This document shows, in pieces, positions 7,016 to 18,481 of a stretch of 64,000 bases of DNA. Made by a program: the position numbers and the translations under genes. The notes beneath the pieces are model-generated. The model did no database searches and was not told the origin of the DNA. It saw only the letters and a list, made by a program, of their open reading frames with translations. The DNA comes from Lysinibacillus capsici (GTDB lineage Bacteria > Bacillota > Bacilli > Bacillales_A > Planococcaceae): contig NZ_PXXX01000011.1 in assembly GCF_003367505.1 (NCBI RefSeq), positions 62,001 to 126,000 on the forward strand, in the 5' to 3' direction. Numbering within the stretch: the stretch's first letter is position 1; every line of letters starts with the position of its first letter.

Positions 7016-7735
7016 CTAAGCATTTCGATAGTTGGCAAACATTATTTCATTATAATACTGATCTAATTGAGGCATACCCAGCTCTTTTGCGATCATTAGC
7101 TCAGCCTCTCGGTCATATGCTACTCTAATAAATTGGATGGCATTGTTTGACTGTGTTCCATCTAGAATGGCATAGGAAGCAGAAGTTAGGTCAAGTGAAT
7201 TACCAACACTCCCTACATTACAAAGAATTCCTTGTTTATATGTATGTAAAAAAGTTGTATGGATATCGCCATAGAACACAATATCAGGATGTTTCTTGTA
7301 ATGGCTTGAATTGGTTACTGCCGTATTCTCAAACATAGATAAACGCTTTTCAAGTGGATGATTTGGTAGGATACGTTCAAATTCACTTCTTGGAGACGCA
7401 TGGAAAAATCTTATGAGCTGTTCATTTAATTCAAGATCAATATGGAAGGGTAATGACCCGAGATATTGATAGTCTTTTGCTGTTAATCGATCTTTAAACC
7501 ATTGGAGAAAATCATTGTCAGTAGGGGATTGAATAAATACGTCCCAATTGCCTCGTACGACTTGTTCACAATTCTGTTGGATAAGTTCTATACAGGCAGA
7601 ACCTTGAGGGCCCTTGCCGATTAAATCACCTAAACAAAAAATTCTGTCAATCTTTCTTAAGCGAATGTCTTTTAATACGGCCTCTAATGCCGTTTTATTC
7701 CCATGAATATCTGATATAATTGCAATTTTCTTCAC
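7016..7735 (-). CDS. Metallophosphoesterase (YfcE/MJ0936-like)
   Basis: 239 residues with the complete calcineurin-like phosphoesterase motif set: SDIHGN, GDLIGKGP, RGNWD, HASP and YGDIHT followed by NVGSVGN. These residues coordinate a di-metal centre that hydrolyses phosphomono- or diesters. The start is a GTG at 7735 with GAGGGGGT about 7 bases upstream. Single-gene unit. Substrate not predictable from sequence; related proteins act on cyclic nucleotides or sugar/nucleotide phosphates. Confidence 0.85.
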   Translation of the reverse strand: MKKIAIISDIHGNKTALEAVLKDIRLRKIDRIFCLGDLIGKGPQGSACIELIQQNCEQVVRGNWDVFIQSPTDNDFLQWFKDRLTAKDYQYLGSLPFHIDLELNEQLIRFFHASPRSEFERILPNHPLEKRLSMFENTAVTNSSHYKKHPDIVFYGDIHTTFLHTYKQGILCNVGSVGNSLDLTSASYAILDGTQSNNAIQFIRVAYDREAELMIAKELGMPQLDQYYNEIMFANYRNA

Positions 7736-7820
7736 GAAGATTACCCCCTCATTAATGCTATACTATATAATTCAATAAAAATCCTTTTAATCCTTTAAAA
7801 ACCATATAAACACTAAAGAC

Positions 7821-7858
7821 AAAAAAATCCTCTACCCACTATGGGTAGAGGATTTTTG
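7821..7858 (-). terminator. Terminator of the ABC-F gene
   Basis: 16-bp perfect stem (7823-7838 with 7842-7857) with T-run on the minus strand. Confidence 0.93.
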
Positions 7859-7864
7859 TAAAGC

Positions 7865-10070
<2,206 letters not shown>

Positions 10071-11957
10071 ATGGGTAAGGGCTTATTATGGACAGCCACT
10101 TGTGTAATAGTAGTTTTAGTTGGGTTTGGTAGCTACTATTTTATTAAAGAAATAACAAACTCTATGGCATACGATAAATTAGTAGATGAGTATAAAAAGC
10201 CAGAACCAATTGAACATATAGAGGAAGAATATGATGTTATTGTCATCGGTGGTGAGCCAGAGGGAGTGGCTGCGGCTGTGGCTGCTGCTCGAAATGGTGC
10301 GAAAACATTGCTGGTCGAAAAACGACAAGAGTTAGGTGGATTATTTACATATGGTATGCTGAATTTCCTCGACATTCCTCGTGATGGCCATAACAACTCG
10401 ATTAGTGAGGGAATATTTAAGGAATGGCATGAGCTTGTTAGAGGGAATGACGCTTTTGGCATTGTAGGTGCTAAGGCAGCCTTTAAAAAGCTAATCGATG
10501 AAGAGCCCAACTTAACGTTATCCGTGCAAACCGAGGTTGTGAAAGCAAATGTCAAACAACAACAATTAACGTCTGTGGAATTAAAAAATGAGTACGGTAC
10601 ATATGTTGTGACGGGGAAATCATTCATAGATGCTACACAGGATGCTGATTTTGCTGCCTTGTCGGGCGTTCCTTTCTTTGTGGGCGGAGAAGATATTGGC
10701 ATAAAGGATAAGCGTATGGCTGTGACTTTAATGCTACATTTAAAAAATGTCAATTGGGATGAAGTCAAAAAAGCGGCTAATTCCGGTGTATTTGGCGGTG
10801 CTAATTTAAATCATACGGTGATGTGGGGCTTTACAAAGCTACATGATGAATACAAGCCATTACAAGAGGGTACAAGATTACGAGGGTTAAACTTAGCTCG
10901 TGTAGATGATGAATATTTCATCAATGCCTTACAGATTTTTGGTATTGATGGCTTGAATGAATCCTCAAAACAAGCGGCGATTGTCGCTGGGAAGAAAGAA
11001 ACGTTACACATTCTAAAATATTTACAAACAAACTTCCCAGGGTTTGAAAAGGCTGAAATTGTCAGCTATCCAGAAGAACTCTACGTCCGAGAAACGAGAC
11101 ATATTTGGGCAGAGTATCAATTACCAATGGCAGACCTGTGGAAAAATAGTGATCAGTGGGATAGCATTGGCATTGCTTCTTATCCAGTCGATGTGCAAGC
11201 GCAAACGCCTCATGATTATGGCTATGTGATCGCTGCACCAAAGCAATATGCTATTCCTTTCCGGTCTTTAGTACCGAAGGATATTGATGGCTTACTGGTT
11301 GTCGGACGCTCTGCTGGTTATTCATCACTTGCAGCTGGTAGTGCACGTATTGTTCCAACAGGGATGGTGACAGGTGAAGCGGCTGGGACTGCGGCTGCTC
11401 TTGCACAGAAGCACGATGTAACTTTTAGAGACATGAGTAAGGATAAATCATTAATCGCTACATTACGAAAGCAATTAGCTAAACAAGGTGCCTATGTTGA
11501 TTCATTTTCAATTGAGTATCCATATCAAGGAGAATGGTATGATGAAGCCATTCAAACCCTCATTAATTACGGCCTTGTTGTGGGCGGCTATGATAATGAC
11601 CTAAAAGTAGACAGTAAGGCGACGAAAATAAAGTTTGCTAAAATGTTAAAAGAGAGCATGCTACGTGCTGGTGGAGAAAGTGCAGCAGGAATGAAGGACC
11701 AGCTCGAAATTGTCATCAATAAAGTTTATAATCAAGGCGATGAAGCTATTGAGCGAGATGAGTTAGCTCAATATTTGGCTGACGTCCTCATCGGTGAATC
11801 CAATGCGACTAGCTGGGATACATTGGTAGAAAAAGGAATTGTCACGGAGAAAGTAGCGAAGAAAGTCTCTGATAATAAGAAATTAAAATTAAAAGAGATG
11901 TATGCGATTATGGCTGATGTGATTCATTATGTAGAAAAAAAACGTTCCTCCTTGTGA
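10071..11957 (+). CDS. Membrane-anchored FAD-dependent oxidoreductase with SLH-like tail
   Basis: 628 residues. An N-terminal hydrophobic helix (about 5-27) may be a signal anchor. The FAD-binding Rossmann fold follows at about 54-90 (DVIVIGGEPEGVAAAV, VEKRQELGGLFT). The body matches the FAD_oxidored family, with a second flavin-contact block GLLVVGRSAGYSS and GTAAALA near 420-470. The last 150 residues contain two repeats resembling S-layer homology modules (EAIQTLINYGLVVGGYDND and DTLVEKGIVTEKV). GGAGG precedes the ATG. The gene is single and may depend on an ECF promoter. Substrate unknown. A flavoenzyme outside the membrane without a Tat motif is unusual, so topology is uncertain. Confidence 0.8.
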   Translation: MGKGLLWTATCVIVVLVGFGSYYFIKEITNSMAYDKLVDEYKKPEPIEHIEEEYDVIVIGGEPEGVAAAVAAARNGAKTLLVEKRQELGGLFTYGMLNFLDIPRDGHNNSISEGIFKEWHELVRGNDAFGIVGAKAAFKKLIDEEPNLTLSVQTEVVKANVKQQQLTSVELKNEYGTYVVTGKSFIDATQDADFAALSGVPFFVGGEDIGIKDKRMAVTLMLHLKNVNWDEVKKAANSGVFGGANLNHTVMWGFTKLHDEYKPLQEGTRLRGLNLARVDDEYFINALQIFGIDGLNESSKQAAIVAGKKETLHILKYLQTNFPGFEKAEIVSYPEELYVRETRHIWAEYQLPMADLWKNSDQWDSIGIASYPVDVQAQTPHDYGYVIAAPKQYAIPFRSLVPKDIDGLLVVGRSAGYSSLAAGSARIVPTGMVTGEAAGTAAALAQKHDVTFRDMSKDKSLIATLRKQLAKQGAYVDSFSIEYPYQGEWYDEAIQTLINYGLVVGGYDNDLKVDSKATKIKFAKMLKESMLRAGGESAAGMKDQLEIVINKVYNQGDEAIERDELAQYLADVLIGESNATSWDTLVEKGIVTEKVAKKVSDNKKLKLKEMYAIMADVIHYVEKKRSSL

Positions 11958-11969
11958 GGAGCGTTTTTT
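11937..11969 (+). terminator. Terminator of the FAD oxidoreductase gene
   Basis: 10-bp stem with one G-U pair and T6. The stop codon lies in the loop. Confidence 0.85.
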
Positions 11970-11994
11970 GCTGAAACGGCAACGTAAAAAAGGG

Positions 11995-12023
11995 TTGACG
12001 CCAATTAGAAAGTCCTGTAATAT
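11995..12023 (+). promoter_or_regulatory. Promoter of argS
   Basis: TTGACG (11995-12000) and TAATAT (12018-12023), 17 bp apart, directly upstream of the T-box leader. Confidence 0.6.
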
Positions 12024-12030
12024 ATGTCAA

Positions 12031-12278
12031 AATCATAAAAAATTCGATGAAAAAGAGAGTAATTGATGGAATGACTGGCAAGCGAGTTAGGGATGGTGGG
12101 AGCCTAATGCAGGAACCATGAATGAAGCGCACTTTGGAGAAGATTCTCGAACAAATAGTAGAGAATAGCGGGGCGTCACCTCGTTAACAATGGAAAGTGG
12201 TCATGTGACATGGCAACTAGAGTGGTACCACGGGATTATGATGCTCTCGTCTCTAATTATAGAGGCGAGGGCTTTTTT
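12031..12278 (+). promoter_or_regulatory. T-box leader sensing tRNA-Arg
   Basis: Stem I contains GGTGGGAGCC (GNUG-like region) and the specifier context AAG-CGC-AC-TTT-GGAG, which gives specifier codon CGC (Arg) at 12128-12130. The antiterminator T-box AGAGTGGTACCACGGG is at 12219-12234. A terminator stem (12243-12254 with 12261-12272) and T6 follow. Uncharged tRNA-Arg should stabilise the antiterminator and allow argS transcription. Confidence 0.92.
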
Positions 12279-12301
12279 ATTTGAACAGGAGGAGGAGCAA
12301 A

Positions 12302-13975
12302 ATGAATCAACAAATCGCCGACAGTATAGCAGTCACATTAAAGCAGCAAATAATAGGAGAGGACATATTGTCATTATTAGAAAAGCCCAAAAGCTTGGAG
12401 CTAGGGGACGTAGCCTTTCCATGCTTTACTCTAGCAAAAGTGTGGAAAAAATCACCACAGAGTATCGCAGCACAGATAGCAAGTCAATTAAATCATGACA
12501 GTATCGAGCGTGTGCAAGCTGTTGGTGGCTATGTCAATATTTTTCTTGATCAACAAAAGGTGACGCAACAGGTGTTACGCAAGATTCTGCGCGACAAGCA
12601 ACAATATGGTACTACGCCAACAAAGATGGGAACGGTCGTCTTGGATTTTTCCTCTCCTAATATCGCCAAGCCTTTCTCGATGGGACATTTACGTTCAACG
12701 GTCATCGGTAATGCCTTAGCAAATATTGCAGAAAAAAATGGCTATCAAGCCATTCGTATCAATCATTTAGGGGACTGGGGTACACAATTTGGCAAGCTTA
12801 TTGTTGCTTATCAGCTTTGGGGTGATAAACAAGCTATTTCAGCGTCACCAATAGAGGAGTTATTAAAGATTTATGTGAAGTTTCATGAAGAGGCCGAGCA
12901 AGACCCAACGCTCAATGAACAGGCTCGTGCCGCCTTTAAAGCATTGGAGGACGGTAATGAAGAGGCACAGGCATTATGGCAATGGTTCCGAGATGTGTCA
13001 TTCATAGAATTTCAAACAATATATGAGCTATTAGGAATTCATTTTGATGCCTTTATAGGTGAAGCCTTTTACAATGACAAAATGCCGTCCGTTGTAACAG
13101 AATTAAAAGAAAAAGGCCTCCTTGTGGAATCAGAAGGTGCGTATGTTGTGGAGATGGAGGAGATGCCTCCATGTTTAATAACGAAAACGGATGGAGCCAC
13201 GCTTTATGCGACGCGTGATTTAGCAGCAGCCCTGTATCGCCAACAGCACTACCAGCCCCAAAAGATGTTCTACGTTGTTGGCAATGAGCAGTCCCTCCAC
13301 TTTAAACAACTTTTTCAGGTCATCGAAAAAATGGGCTATCCTTGGGCAAAGAATCTGCAACATGTGTCATTTGGCATGATGCTGAAGGATGGCAAAAAAA
13401 TGTCGACTCGTAAAGGTAAAGTGGTGTTATTAGCTGATGTACTAGCAGAAGCTATAACGACGGCACAGCGTAATATGGAGCAGAAAAACCCTTCTCTACC
13501 TAACAAAGAGCAAGTCGCAAAGCAAGTGGGGGTTGGAGCGGTAATTTTTAATGATTTAAAATCCCATCGTCTCAACGATATTGAATTTTCAATCGAGCAA
13601 ATGATGAATTTTGAAGGCGAAACAGGGCCATATGTACAGTATACATATGCACGTATTTGCTCTATTTTAGATAAAAAGAAAGCTCCGACTCAAGATATGC
13701 TATTCAAATCTTTAGGAGAGCAGGCTTGGCCGATTATTTTATTACTAGAACAGTTTCCTAAAACGGTAGCTATGGCTTTTGAGCAGGCTGATCCGTCCCA
13801 AATAGCGAAATATGCCTTACAACTGGCACGTTTATTTAATAAATATTATGCACAGTACAAAATATTAGTAGAAGATGAACAGCAAGCATCCCGTCTTGCA
13901 TTATGTCAGAGTGTTGCTATTGTTTTAAAAGAGTCATTAGCCTTATTAGGTATTGAATCACCTGAAAATATGTAA
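12302..13975 (+). CDS. argS: Arginyl-tRNA synthetase
   Basis: 557 residues, class I synthetase that charges tRNA-Arg. An N-terminal additional domain of about 110 residues precedes the catalytic core. The HIGH-type motif is SMGHLRS (about 127-133) and the KMSKS-type loop is KKMSTRKG. The C-terminal DALR-type anticodon-binding domain includes ETGPYVQYTYAR and ends in LGIESPENM, as is usual for ArgS. The ATG at 12302 follows AGGAGGAGG; an upstream TTG in frame lies before that site. It is controlled by the T-box leader immediately upstream. No terminator was identified after the gene. Confidence 0.96.
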   Translation: MNQQIADSIAVTLKQQIIGEDILSLLEKPKSLELGDVAFPCFTLAKVWKKSPQSIAAQIASQLNHDSIERVQAVGGYVNIFLDQQKVTQQVLRKILRDKQQYGTTPTKMGTVVLDFSSPNIAKPFSMGHLRSTVIGNALANIAEKNGYQAIRINHLGDWGTQFGKLIVAYQLWGDKQAISASPIEELLKIYVKFHEEAEQDPTLNEQARAAFKALEDGNEEAQALWQWFRDVSFIEFQTIYELLGIHFDAFIGEAFYNDKMPSVVTELKEKGLLVESEGAYVVEMEEMPPCLITKTDGATLYATRDLAAALYRQQHYQPQKMFYVVGNEQSLHFKQLFQVIEKMGYPWAKNLQHVSFGMMLKDGKKMSTRKGKVVLLADVLAEAITTAQRNMEQKNPSLPNKEQVAKQVGVGAVIFNDLKSHRLNDIEFSIEQMMNFEGETGPYVQYTYARICSILDKKKAPTQDMLFKSLGEQAWPIILLLEQFPKTVAMAFEQADPSQIAKYALQLARLFNKYYAQYKILVEDEQQASRLALCQSVAIVLKESLALLGIESPENM

Positions 13976-14106
13976 GAAGCCTTAGCCATGTAAAGGGTAA
14001 ACTGTCCAATCATTGACCAACCATCGAAAACATGATAAAAGGATAGAGGAATCCATGCAAGCTTTTCATAAATGAAGGCTGCGTAATAACAGAGGGGATC
14101 AAACAA

Positions 14107-15282
14107 TTGGCTAAAAAACATTGGACATTATCACTCACCTTCGTGGTCATTAGTATATTTTTTGTCGCTCTTAATATGAGGCCAGCTGTCACGGGAATAG
14201 GACCGCTTTTTAATGTCCTCATGACATCCTTACAAGTCTCGAATACAAGCATGAGCTTTCTCACAGCTATCCCCGTTTTTTGTATGGGATTATTCGCACC
14301 TTTGGCTGTCCCGCTTCAGCGAAAAATGGGCACGAAATCAGCTATCACCCTTTTAGTGGCCATCCTTGTCGTCGCGAATGGGCTACGCTTTTTCCAAGCA
14401 AGCTATCTCTTGCTCATCGTGACAAGCTTTGCGGCAGGCTTAGCGATTGCAATGATTGGTCCTATCCTAAATGCTTATATTAAGAAAAAGTTTCCAGAAC
14501 GCTTTACGACAATAGTCGGTATCTATTCATTCGGTATAGGCGTAGGGGCAACTTTAAGTGCAGCCTTAACCGTGACTTTTTATCAGAGTTTTAGTAATAG
14601 CTGGACAATCGCCCTTGGTATGTGGTCAATCCTTGCTATAGTTGCTCTCGTTATCTGGCTAGCGGCAATTCCATCCGAACACAACGAGCAGCTCCAACAA
14701 GTAACTACGTCAGAAGAAGTCCGTAATCCGTGGACATCTAGACGTGCCTGGGTAATTTTACTGTACTTTGGTTTACAAACATCACTCTTTTTCTCAATCA
14801 TGTCATGGCTTACACCGCTATTGCAGGATAAAGGCCTGTCATTAGAGGCATCCAGTGCTATGCTAACAATTATGTCTATTGTACAAATGATAGGGAATAT
14901 GGCGGTACCAATTCTCATGGAAAAATGGCCAAGTCGAATGGCCTGGCTACTAGTGTTTAGCTTTGTCGGCGTGATTGGATTTATGCTACTATGGCTGACA
15001 GCGGGTATTTACCTATGGCTGGCTGTTTTATTAATTGGCATTGTGCTAAGCGGGCTATTTCCAATCGGACTATTGCTGCCTCTTGATGAAGCCAAAAATG
15101 ATCAGGAGGCCACTAGTTGGTCATCTATGGTGCTGGCAGGTGGCTTTATGGTAAGTGCCATTATCCCCATTCTAATAGGCATTTGCTATGACCTAACGGG
15201 CAACCATACATGGACGTATCTGATCTTTGTATTATTAATGCTCGGCATTCTAGTAACGACAGGACTATTAAGAAAAAAATGA
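14107..15282 (+). CDS. MFS transporter, CynX/NimT family
   Basis: 391 residues with about 12 hydrophobic segments. The N-terminal signature ALNMRPAVTGIGPL and the later FPIGLLLPLDEA are typical of the CynX/NimT branch (cyanate or 2-nitroimidazole permease-like), though the substrate is unknown. The start is TTG at 14107, 8 bases after AGAGGGGA. It follows argS with a 131-bp gap and ends at a terminator. A related permease (about one third of the visible motifs shared, for example ALPVFCMGIFAPLAGKL) lies at 55922 with its own regulator. Confidence 0.85.
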   Translation: MAKKHWTLSLTFVVISIFFVALNMRPAVTGIGPLFNVLMTSLQVSNTSMSFLTAIPVFCMGLFAPLAVPLQRKMGTKSAITLLVAILVVANGLRFFQASYLLLIVTSFAAGLAIAMIGPILNAYIKKKFPERFTTIVGIYSFGIGVGATLSAALTVTFYQSFSNSWTIALGMWSILAIVALVIWLAAIPSEHNEQLQQVTTSEEVRNPWTSRRAWVILLYFGLQTSLFFSIMSWLTPLLQDKGLSLEASSAMLTIMSIVQMIGNMAVPILMEKWPSRMAWLLVFSFVGVIGFMLLWLTAGIYLWLAVLLIGIVLSGLFPIGLLLPLDEAKNDQEATSWSSMVLAGGFMVSAIIPILIGICYDLTGNHTWTYLIFVLLMLGILVTTGLLRKK

Positions 15283-15289
15283 TTGTAAG

Positions 15290-15319
15290 AGACATGTGTG
15301 AGGTTGCACATGTCTTTTT
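15290..15319 (+). terminator. Terminator of the CynX-like permease gene
   Basis: 9-bp stem (15290-15298 with 15307-15315) and T5. Confidence 0.85.
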
Positions 15320-15447
15320 ATGTGAAAATTATTTTGAGGGTATAATATCCTTCCATCCTCACAGCAAATTTTGTCTTCCATCAATATTAATGGGTAGAAA
15401 GAAATGACTTTAGGGAAGTTGCTGCATTTTTCTAATATTAATTTTCC

Positions 15448-15467
15448 AATAATAATATTATGTAAAC
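15448..15467. repeat. Short repeat with dif-like XerD arm, best copy
   Basis: Identical to 1891-1910. With the following T it ends in TTATGTAAACT, and TTCC lies upstream at about the position of the XerC arm, with the spacing one base longer than in dif. Confidence 0.5.
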
Positions 15468-15536
15468 TTGAAACATTACTAGTCCTTGATTATGATAGAG
15501 AAGAGAGAATGTAGAATAGAAAGTTTTGGTGAAGGT

Positions 15537-16640
15537 ATGTATAAAAAAGTGCTCATTTTAGGAGCGGCAGCTTTTCTGGTAGCAGGCTGTGACAGTCAAA
15601 TAGGGACAGGATGGTTTCAAAATAAAAAGGCAGAGGTGGAAACAGAGGGAGCTGTGACGAAGCAACAGGAAAAAATTGTCCCAGAGGTCAAAGTGATTGG
15701 AGAGTATGGTGTTGGAGCAGGCATTATTATCAGGCAGCAGGATGATCAACTGTATATTTTAACGAATGGCGCACTAGTGGCTTCCAAACCAACTGCCCTC
15801 GTTCAATTTGGTCAGGACAAGCTGGTAGCAGCGACTATTCATGTCATGTCAACAGCCTATAATATGGCCCTGCTACGAGTAACCTATAAAGCGGATGTGC
15901 AAGTGCCTAATTTATATGAAGGTGAGCTAAATCAACTGGCTGTTTATGTGAATGGCTTACCCCATACAATTCAAAAATACCAAGATAAAGTAGCGGCTTA
16001 TTATATAAAAGCGGAACAATCGATACCACTAGGAAGCCCTGTCATGGAGGCTGAAAACGGAGCCATTGTCGGGTTATATGTTAATCGACAACAGCAAGGA
16101 GCATCGCAGCCATACATATTGCCTATAAAGGAATTCCAAGCATCCATCGATGAATGGATTGAGGAGGGCATGACAGCCAGTGTACGACTTTCCCAATCGA
16201 AAAACTTATACCCCTATATTGAACAAGGGGATAAAGAAGCTGTACAGCAAGCAATCGAACAATATGGAGAAAATATATTTGCGTATAATACCGATGAAAT
16301 TATGCTATTTTTAGATATGTTTCACAAGTATTTAAAGGGGGCTGTGACAACCCAGGATGCAAGTGTTTTGAAACCGATTGTCGGGACAGAGGCTATACAG
16401 GAAACCTTGGCTAGTATGGTTGCCTATTATGCTTCCAAGCAAGCCAAAATTCATTTCTCAGACACGGATATTCAGGCAATTCGTGTAGAGGGACAGCGTC
16501 TTATCGTACAGGCTAAAACGGAATATATCCTGACGAATGCTGCTGGACAAGAGGCACTTGCCTACTCCAACATGTTGTATGAGTTAGAAAAAAATGAACA
16601 GGGCGAGTACAAGCTACTTGGTCTCACAAACAAGGAGTGA
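15537..16640 (+). CDS. Lipoprotein with inactive trypsin-like domain and TcaA-like NTF2 tail
   Basis: 367 residues from the ATG at 15537. The signal ends in lipobox LVAGC. Residues about 55-210 follow the trypsin-like pattern, but the catalytic His position reads TNGALV (normally TNAHVV) and the Asp position reads YNMALLRV (normally xDLALL). A GSPV remnant of the Ser loop remains. I therefore read it as a pseudo-protease. The C-terminal 140 residues (LYPYIEQGDKEAVQQAIEQY and onwards, ending LLGLTNKE) look like the NTF2-like domain of TcaA/YvbJ-type membrane proteins. It is 7 bp upstream of recQ and probably co-transcribed. The role, perhaps ligand binding or scaffolding at the cell surface, is inferred. 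Confidence 0.75.
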   Translation: MYKKVLILGAAAFLVAGCDSQIGTGWFQNKKAEVETEGAVTKQQEKIVPEVKVIGEYGVGAGIIIRQQDDQLYILTNGALVASKPTALVQFGQDKLVAATIHVMSTAYNMALLRVTYKADVQVPNLYEGELNQLAVYVNGLPHTIQKYQDKVAAYYIKAEQSIPLGSPVMEAENGAIVGLYVNRQQQGASQPYILPIKEFQASIDEWIEEGMTASVRLSQSKNLYPYIEQGDKEAVQQAIEQYGENIFAYNTDEIMLFLDMFHKYLKGAVTTQDASVLKPIVGTEAIQETLASMVAYYASKQAKIHFSDTDIQAIRVEGQRLIVQAKTEYILTNAAGQEALAYSNMLYELEKNEQGEYKLLGLTNKE

Positions 16641-16647
16641 ATTTTGC

Positions 16648-18420
16648 ATGGAGCAAGCTAGACAAATGCTACAGCATCATTTTGGCTATGATACCTTTCG
16701 CCAAGGACAAGCCCAGATTATTGAACAAACATTACGAGGGCAGTCAAGTCTTTGTGTCATGCCAACAGGTGGAGGGAAATCTATTTGCTATCAAATTCCA
16801 GCGCTAATGCTTGAGGGGTTAACCATCGTGATTTCGCCACTGATTTCACTGATGCAAGATCAGGTGGAGGCTTTACGTACAGCAAATATTCCAGCAGCCT
16901 ATATTAATAGTACGCTGACGGCACAGGAAGTGGATGAAACCATGCAGCTTGCTAGTGCGGGTTATTTAAAGCTCCTCTATATTGCACCTGAACGACTGGA
17001 AAGTACTACGTTTCTTCAAGCATTGTCGTATTTATCTGTCCCATTACTTGCGATTGACGAGGCTCATTGTATATCGCAATGGGGGCATGATTTTAGACCA
17101 AGCTATCGTTCGATCCACAAGCTTTTTACGCTATGGCCCCAAAAACCCACTGTTTTAGCGCTGACAGCTACTGCAACGCCAACGGTTTGTGATGATATTC
17201 GTCAATTGTTAGCGATTGATGAGCAGGCAACGGTCATGACAGGCTTTTCACGTGAGAATTTGGCACTTTCGGTGTTAATTGGTGAAAATAAAGAACGCTA
17301 TGTAAAAAATTATGTACAACAAAATAAACAGGAAGTGGGCATCATTTATGCAGCTACTCGAAAAGCTGTGGATGCCATTTATGATGTGCTGAGTCGCTCT
17401 GGTGAAGACGTTGCGAAATATCATGCAGGTTTATCAGAGAATTTAAGAATGGCTGAGCAGGAGCGGTTTTTAAAAGATGAGGCACGTATCATGGTGGCAA
17501 CGAATGCTTTTGGTATGGGTATTGATAAAAGTAATGTGCGCTTTGTGTTGCATTATCAAATGCCTCGTAATATGGAGAGCTATTACCAGGAAGCGGGCCG
17601 TGCTGGCCGAGATGGCCTGCCAAGTGCTTGTATTTTATTGTATGCTTCAGGGGACGTTCAAACACAGCGTTTTCTTATCGAACAGTCACAGGATGAGGCT
17701 CGTATTACACAGGAGCTAGCTAAACTACAAACAATGGTCGATTATTGCCATACTGAGGGCTGCCTACAGAATGCGATTTTAGCGTATTTTGGAGAAGTTG
17801 AGGAGGAGCCATGTGGGCGTTGTAGTAACTGTATTGACGGGCGAGCAGTGACAGATGTGACAGAGGATGCGCAAAAGGTGCTGGCCTGTGTTGTGCGTAT
17901 GGGACAAAAATTCGGGAAGACCATGGTGGCACAGGTGCTAATTGGCTCTAAAAATCAAAAGATCGCTGAATTTGGCTTTGCCCGTTTATCGACCTATGGC
18001 ATTTTAAAAGGACAATACACCTCAAAGGATGTCTCCAACTTTATCGAATTTTTAATTGCAGAGGGCTTGCTGGCCGTGAAGCACGGTACATTCCCTACAA
18101 TTTATGTATCTGCTGAAGGCAAGGAAGTGCTGCTTGGCAATCGACAGGTCATGCGTAAGGAAGCTGTCACAGTGAAGAAGCTGGTGGATAATGATCCATT
18201 ATTTGAACACTTACGGGTATTACGCAAAGAGATTGCCGACGAAGAAAAGGTCCCACCATTTGTTGTATTTTCTGATAAAACGTTACGTGAATTATGTGAT
18301 AAGAGACCAACTGTACTGGAGGATTTACGACAGGTGAGTGGTATAGGCGAAGTAAAATATGAGAAGTATGGTCAACGCTTCTTTGACGCACTACAATCGT
18401 TTTTAGAAGCCTCTGTTTAA
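16648..18420 (+). CDS. recQ: ATP-dependent DNA helicase RecQ
   Basis: 590 residues, the usual Bacillus RecQ length. It is a 3'-to-5' superfamily 2 helicase for recombination and replication-fork repair. The helicase core shows PTGGGKSICYQ (motif I), DEAHCISQWGHDFR (motif II plus aromatic loop), TATATP (III) and QEAGRAGRDG (VI). The RQC zinc site is CGRCSNC with upstream cysteines, and an HRDC domain closes the protein (DKTLRELCDKRP onwards). The ATG at 16648 lies 10 bases after AAGGAG, which sits at the end of the preceding lipoprotein gene. A bidirectional terminator follows. Confidence 0.95.
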   Translation: MEQARQMLQHHFGYDTFRQGQAQIIEQTLRGQSSLCVMPTGGGKSICYQIPALMLEGLTIVISPLISLMQDQVEALRTANIPAAYINSTLTAQEVDETMQLASAGYLKLLYIAPERLESTTFLQALSYLSVPLLAIDEAHCISQWGHDFRPSYRSIHKLFTLWPQKPTVLALTATATPTVCDDIRQLLAIDEQATVMTGFSRENLALSVLIGENKERYVKNYVQQNKQEVGIIYAATRKAVDAIYDVLSRSGEDVAKYHAGLSENLRMAEQERFLKDEARIMVATNAFGMGIDKSNVRFVLHYQMPRNMESYYQEAGRAGRDGLPSACILLYASGDVQTQRFLIEQSQDEARITQELAKLQTMVDYCHTEGCLQNAILAYFGEVEEEPCGRCSNCIDGRAVTDVTEDAQKVLACVVRMGQKFGKTMVAQVLIGSKNQKIAEFGFARLSTYGILKGQYTSKDVSNFIEFLIAEGLLAVKHGTFPTIYVSAEGKEVLLGNRQVMRKEAVTVKKLVDNDPLFEHLRVLRKEIADEEKVPPFVVFSDKTLRELCDKRPTVLEDLRQVSGIGEVKYEKYGQRFFDALQSFLEASV

Positions 18421-18440
18421 TAAATTTGTTGCTATTGTAT

Positions 18441-18479
18441 AAAAGAGAGGTGTCCCACAAGCTGGAGACACCTCTTTTA
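18441..18479. terminator. Bidirectional terminator between recQ and msrA
   Basis: Stem GAGGTGTC/GACACCTC extended by A-run and T-run, between converging genes. Confidence 0.88.
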
Positions 18480-18481
18480 TA

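Noticed and set aside
10136..10768. 210-codon frame antisense to the FAD oxidoreductase
   Set aside because: Ser/Pro-rich shadow composition opposite a well-supported gene, without a ribosome site.
14053..14073. Six-codon leader frame before the CynX-like permease
   Set aside because: The ribosome-site match is marginal and nothing links it to regulation.
15441..15468. Chromosomal dif site
   Set aside because: The XerD arm matches but the XerC arm is poor and one base out of register, and similar arms occur twice more in the window; kept only as a dif-like relic.
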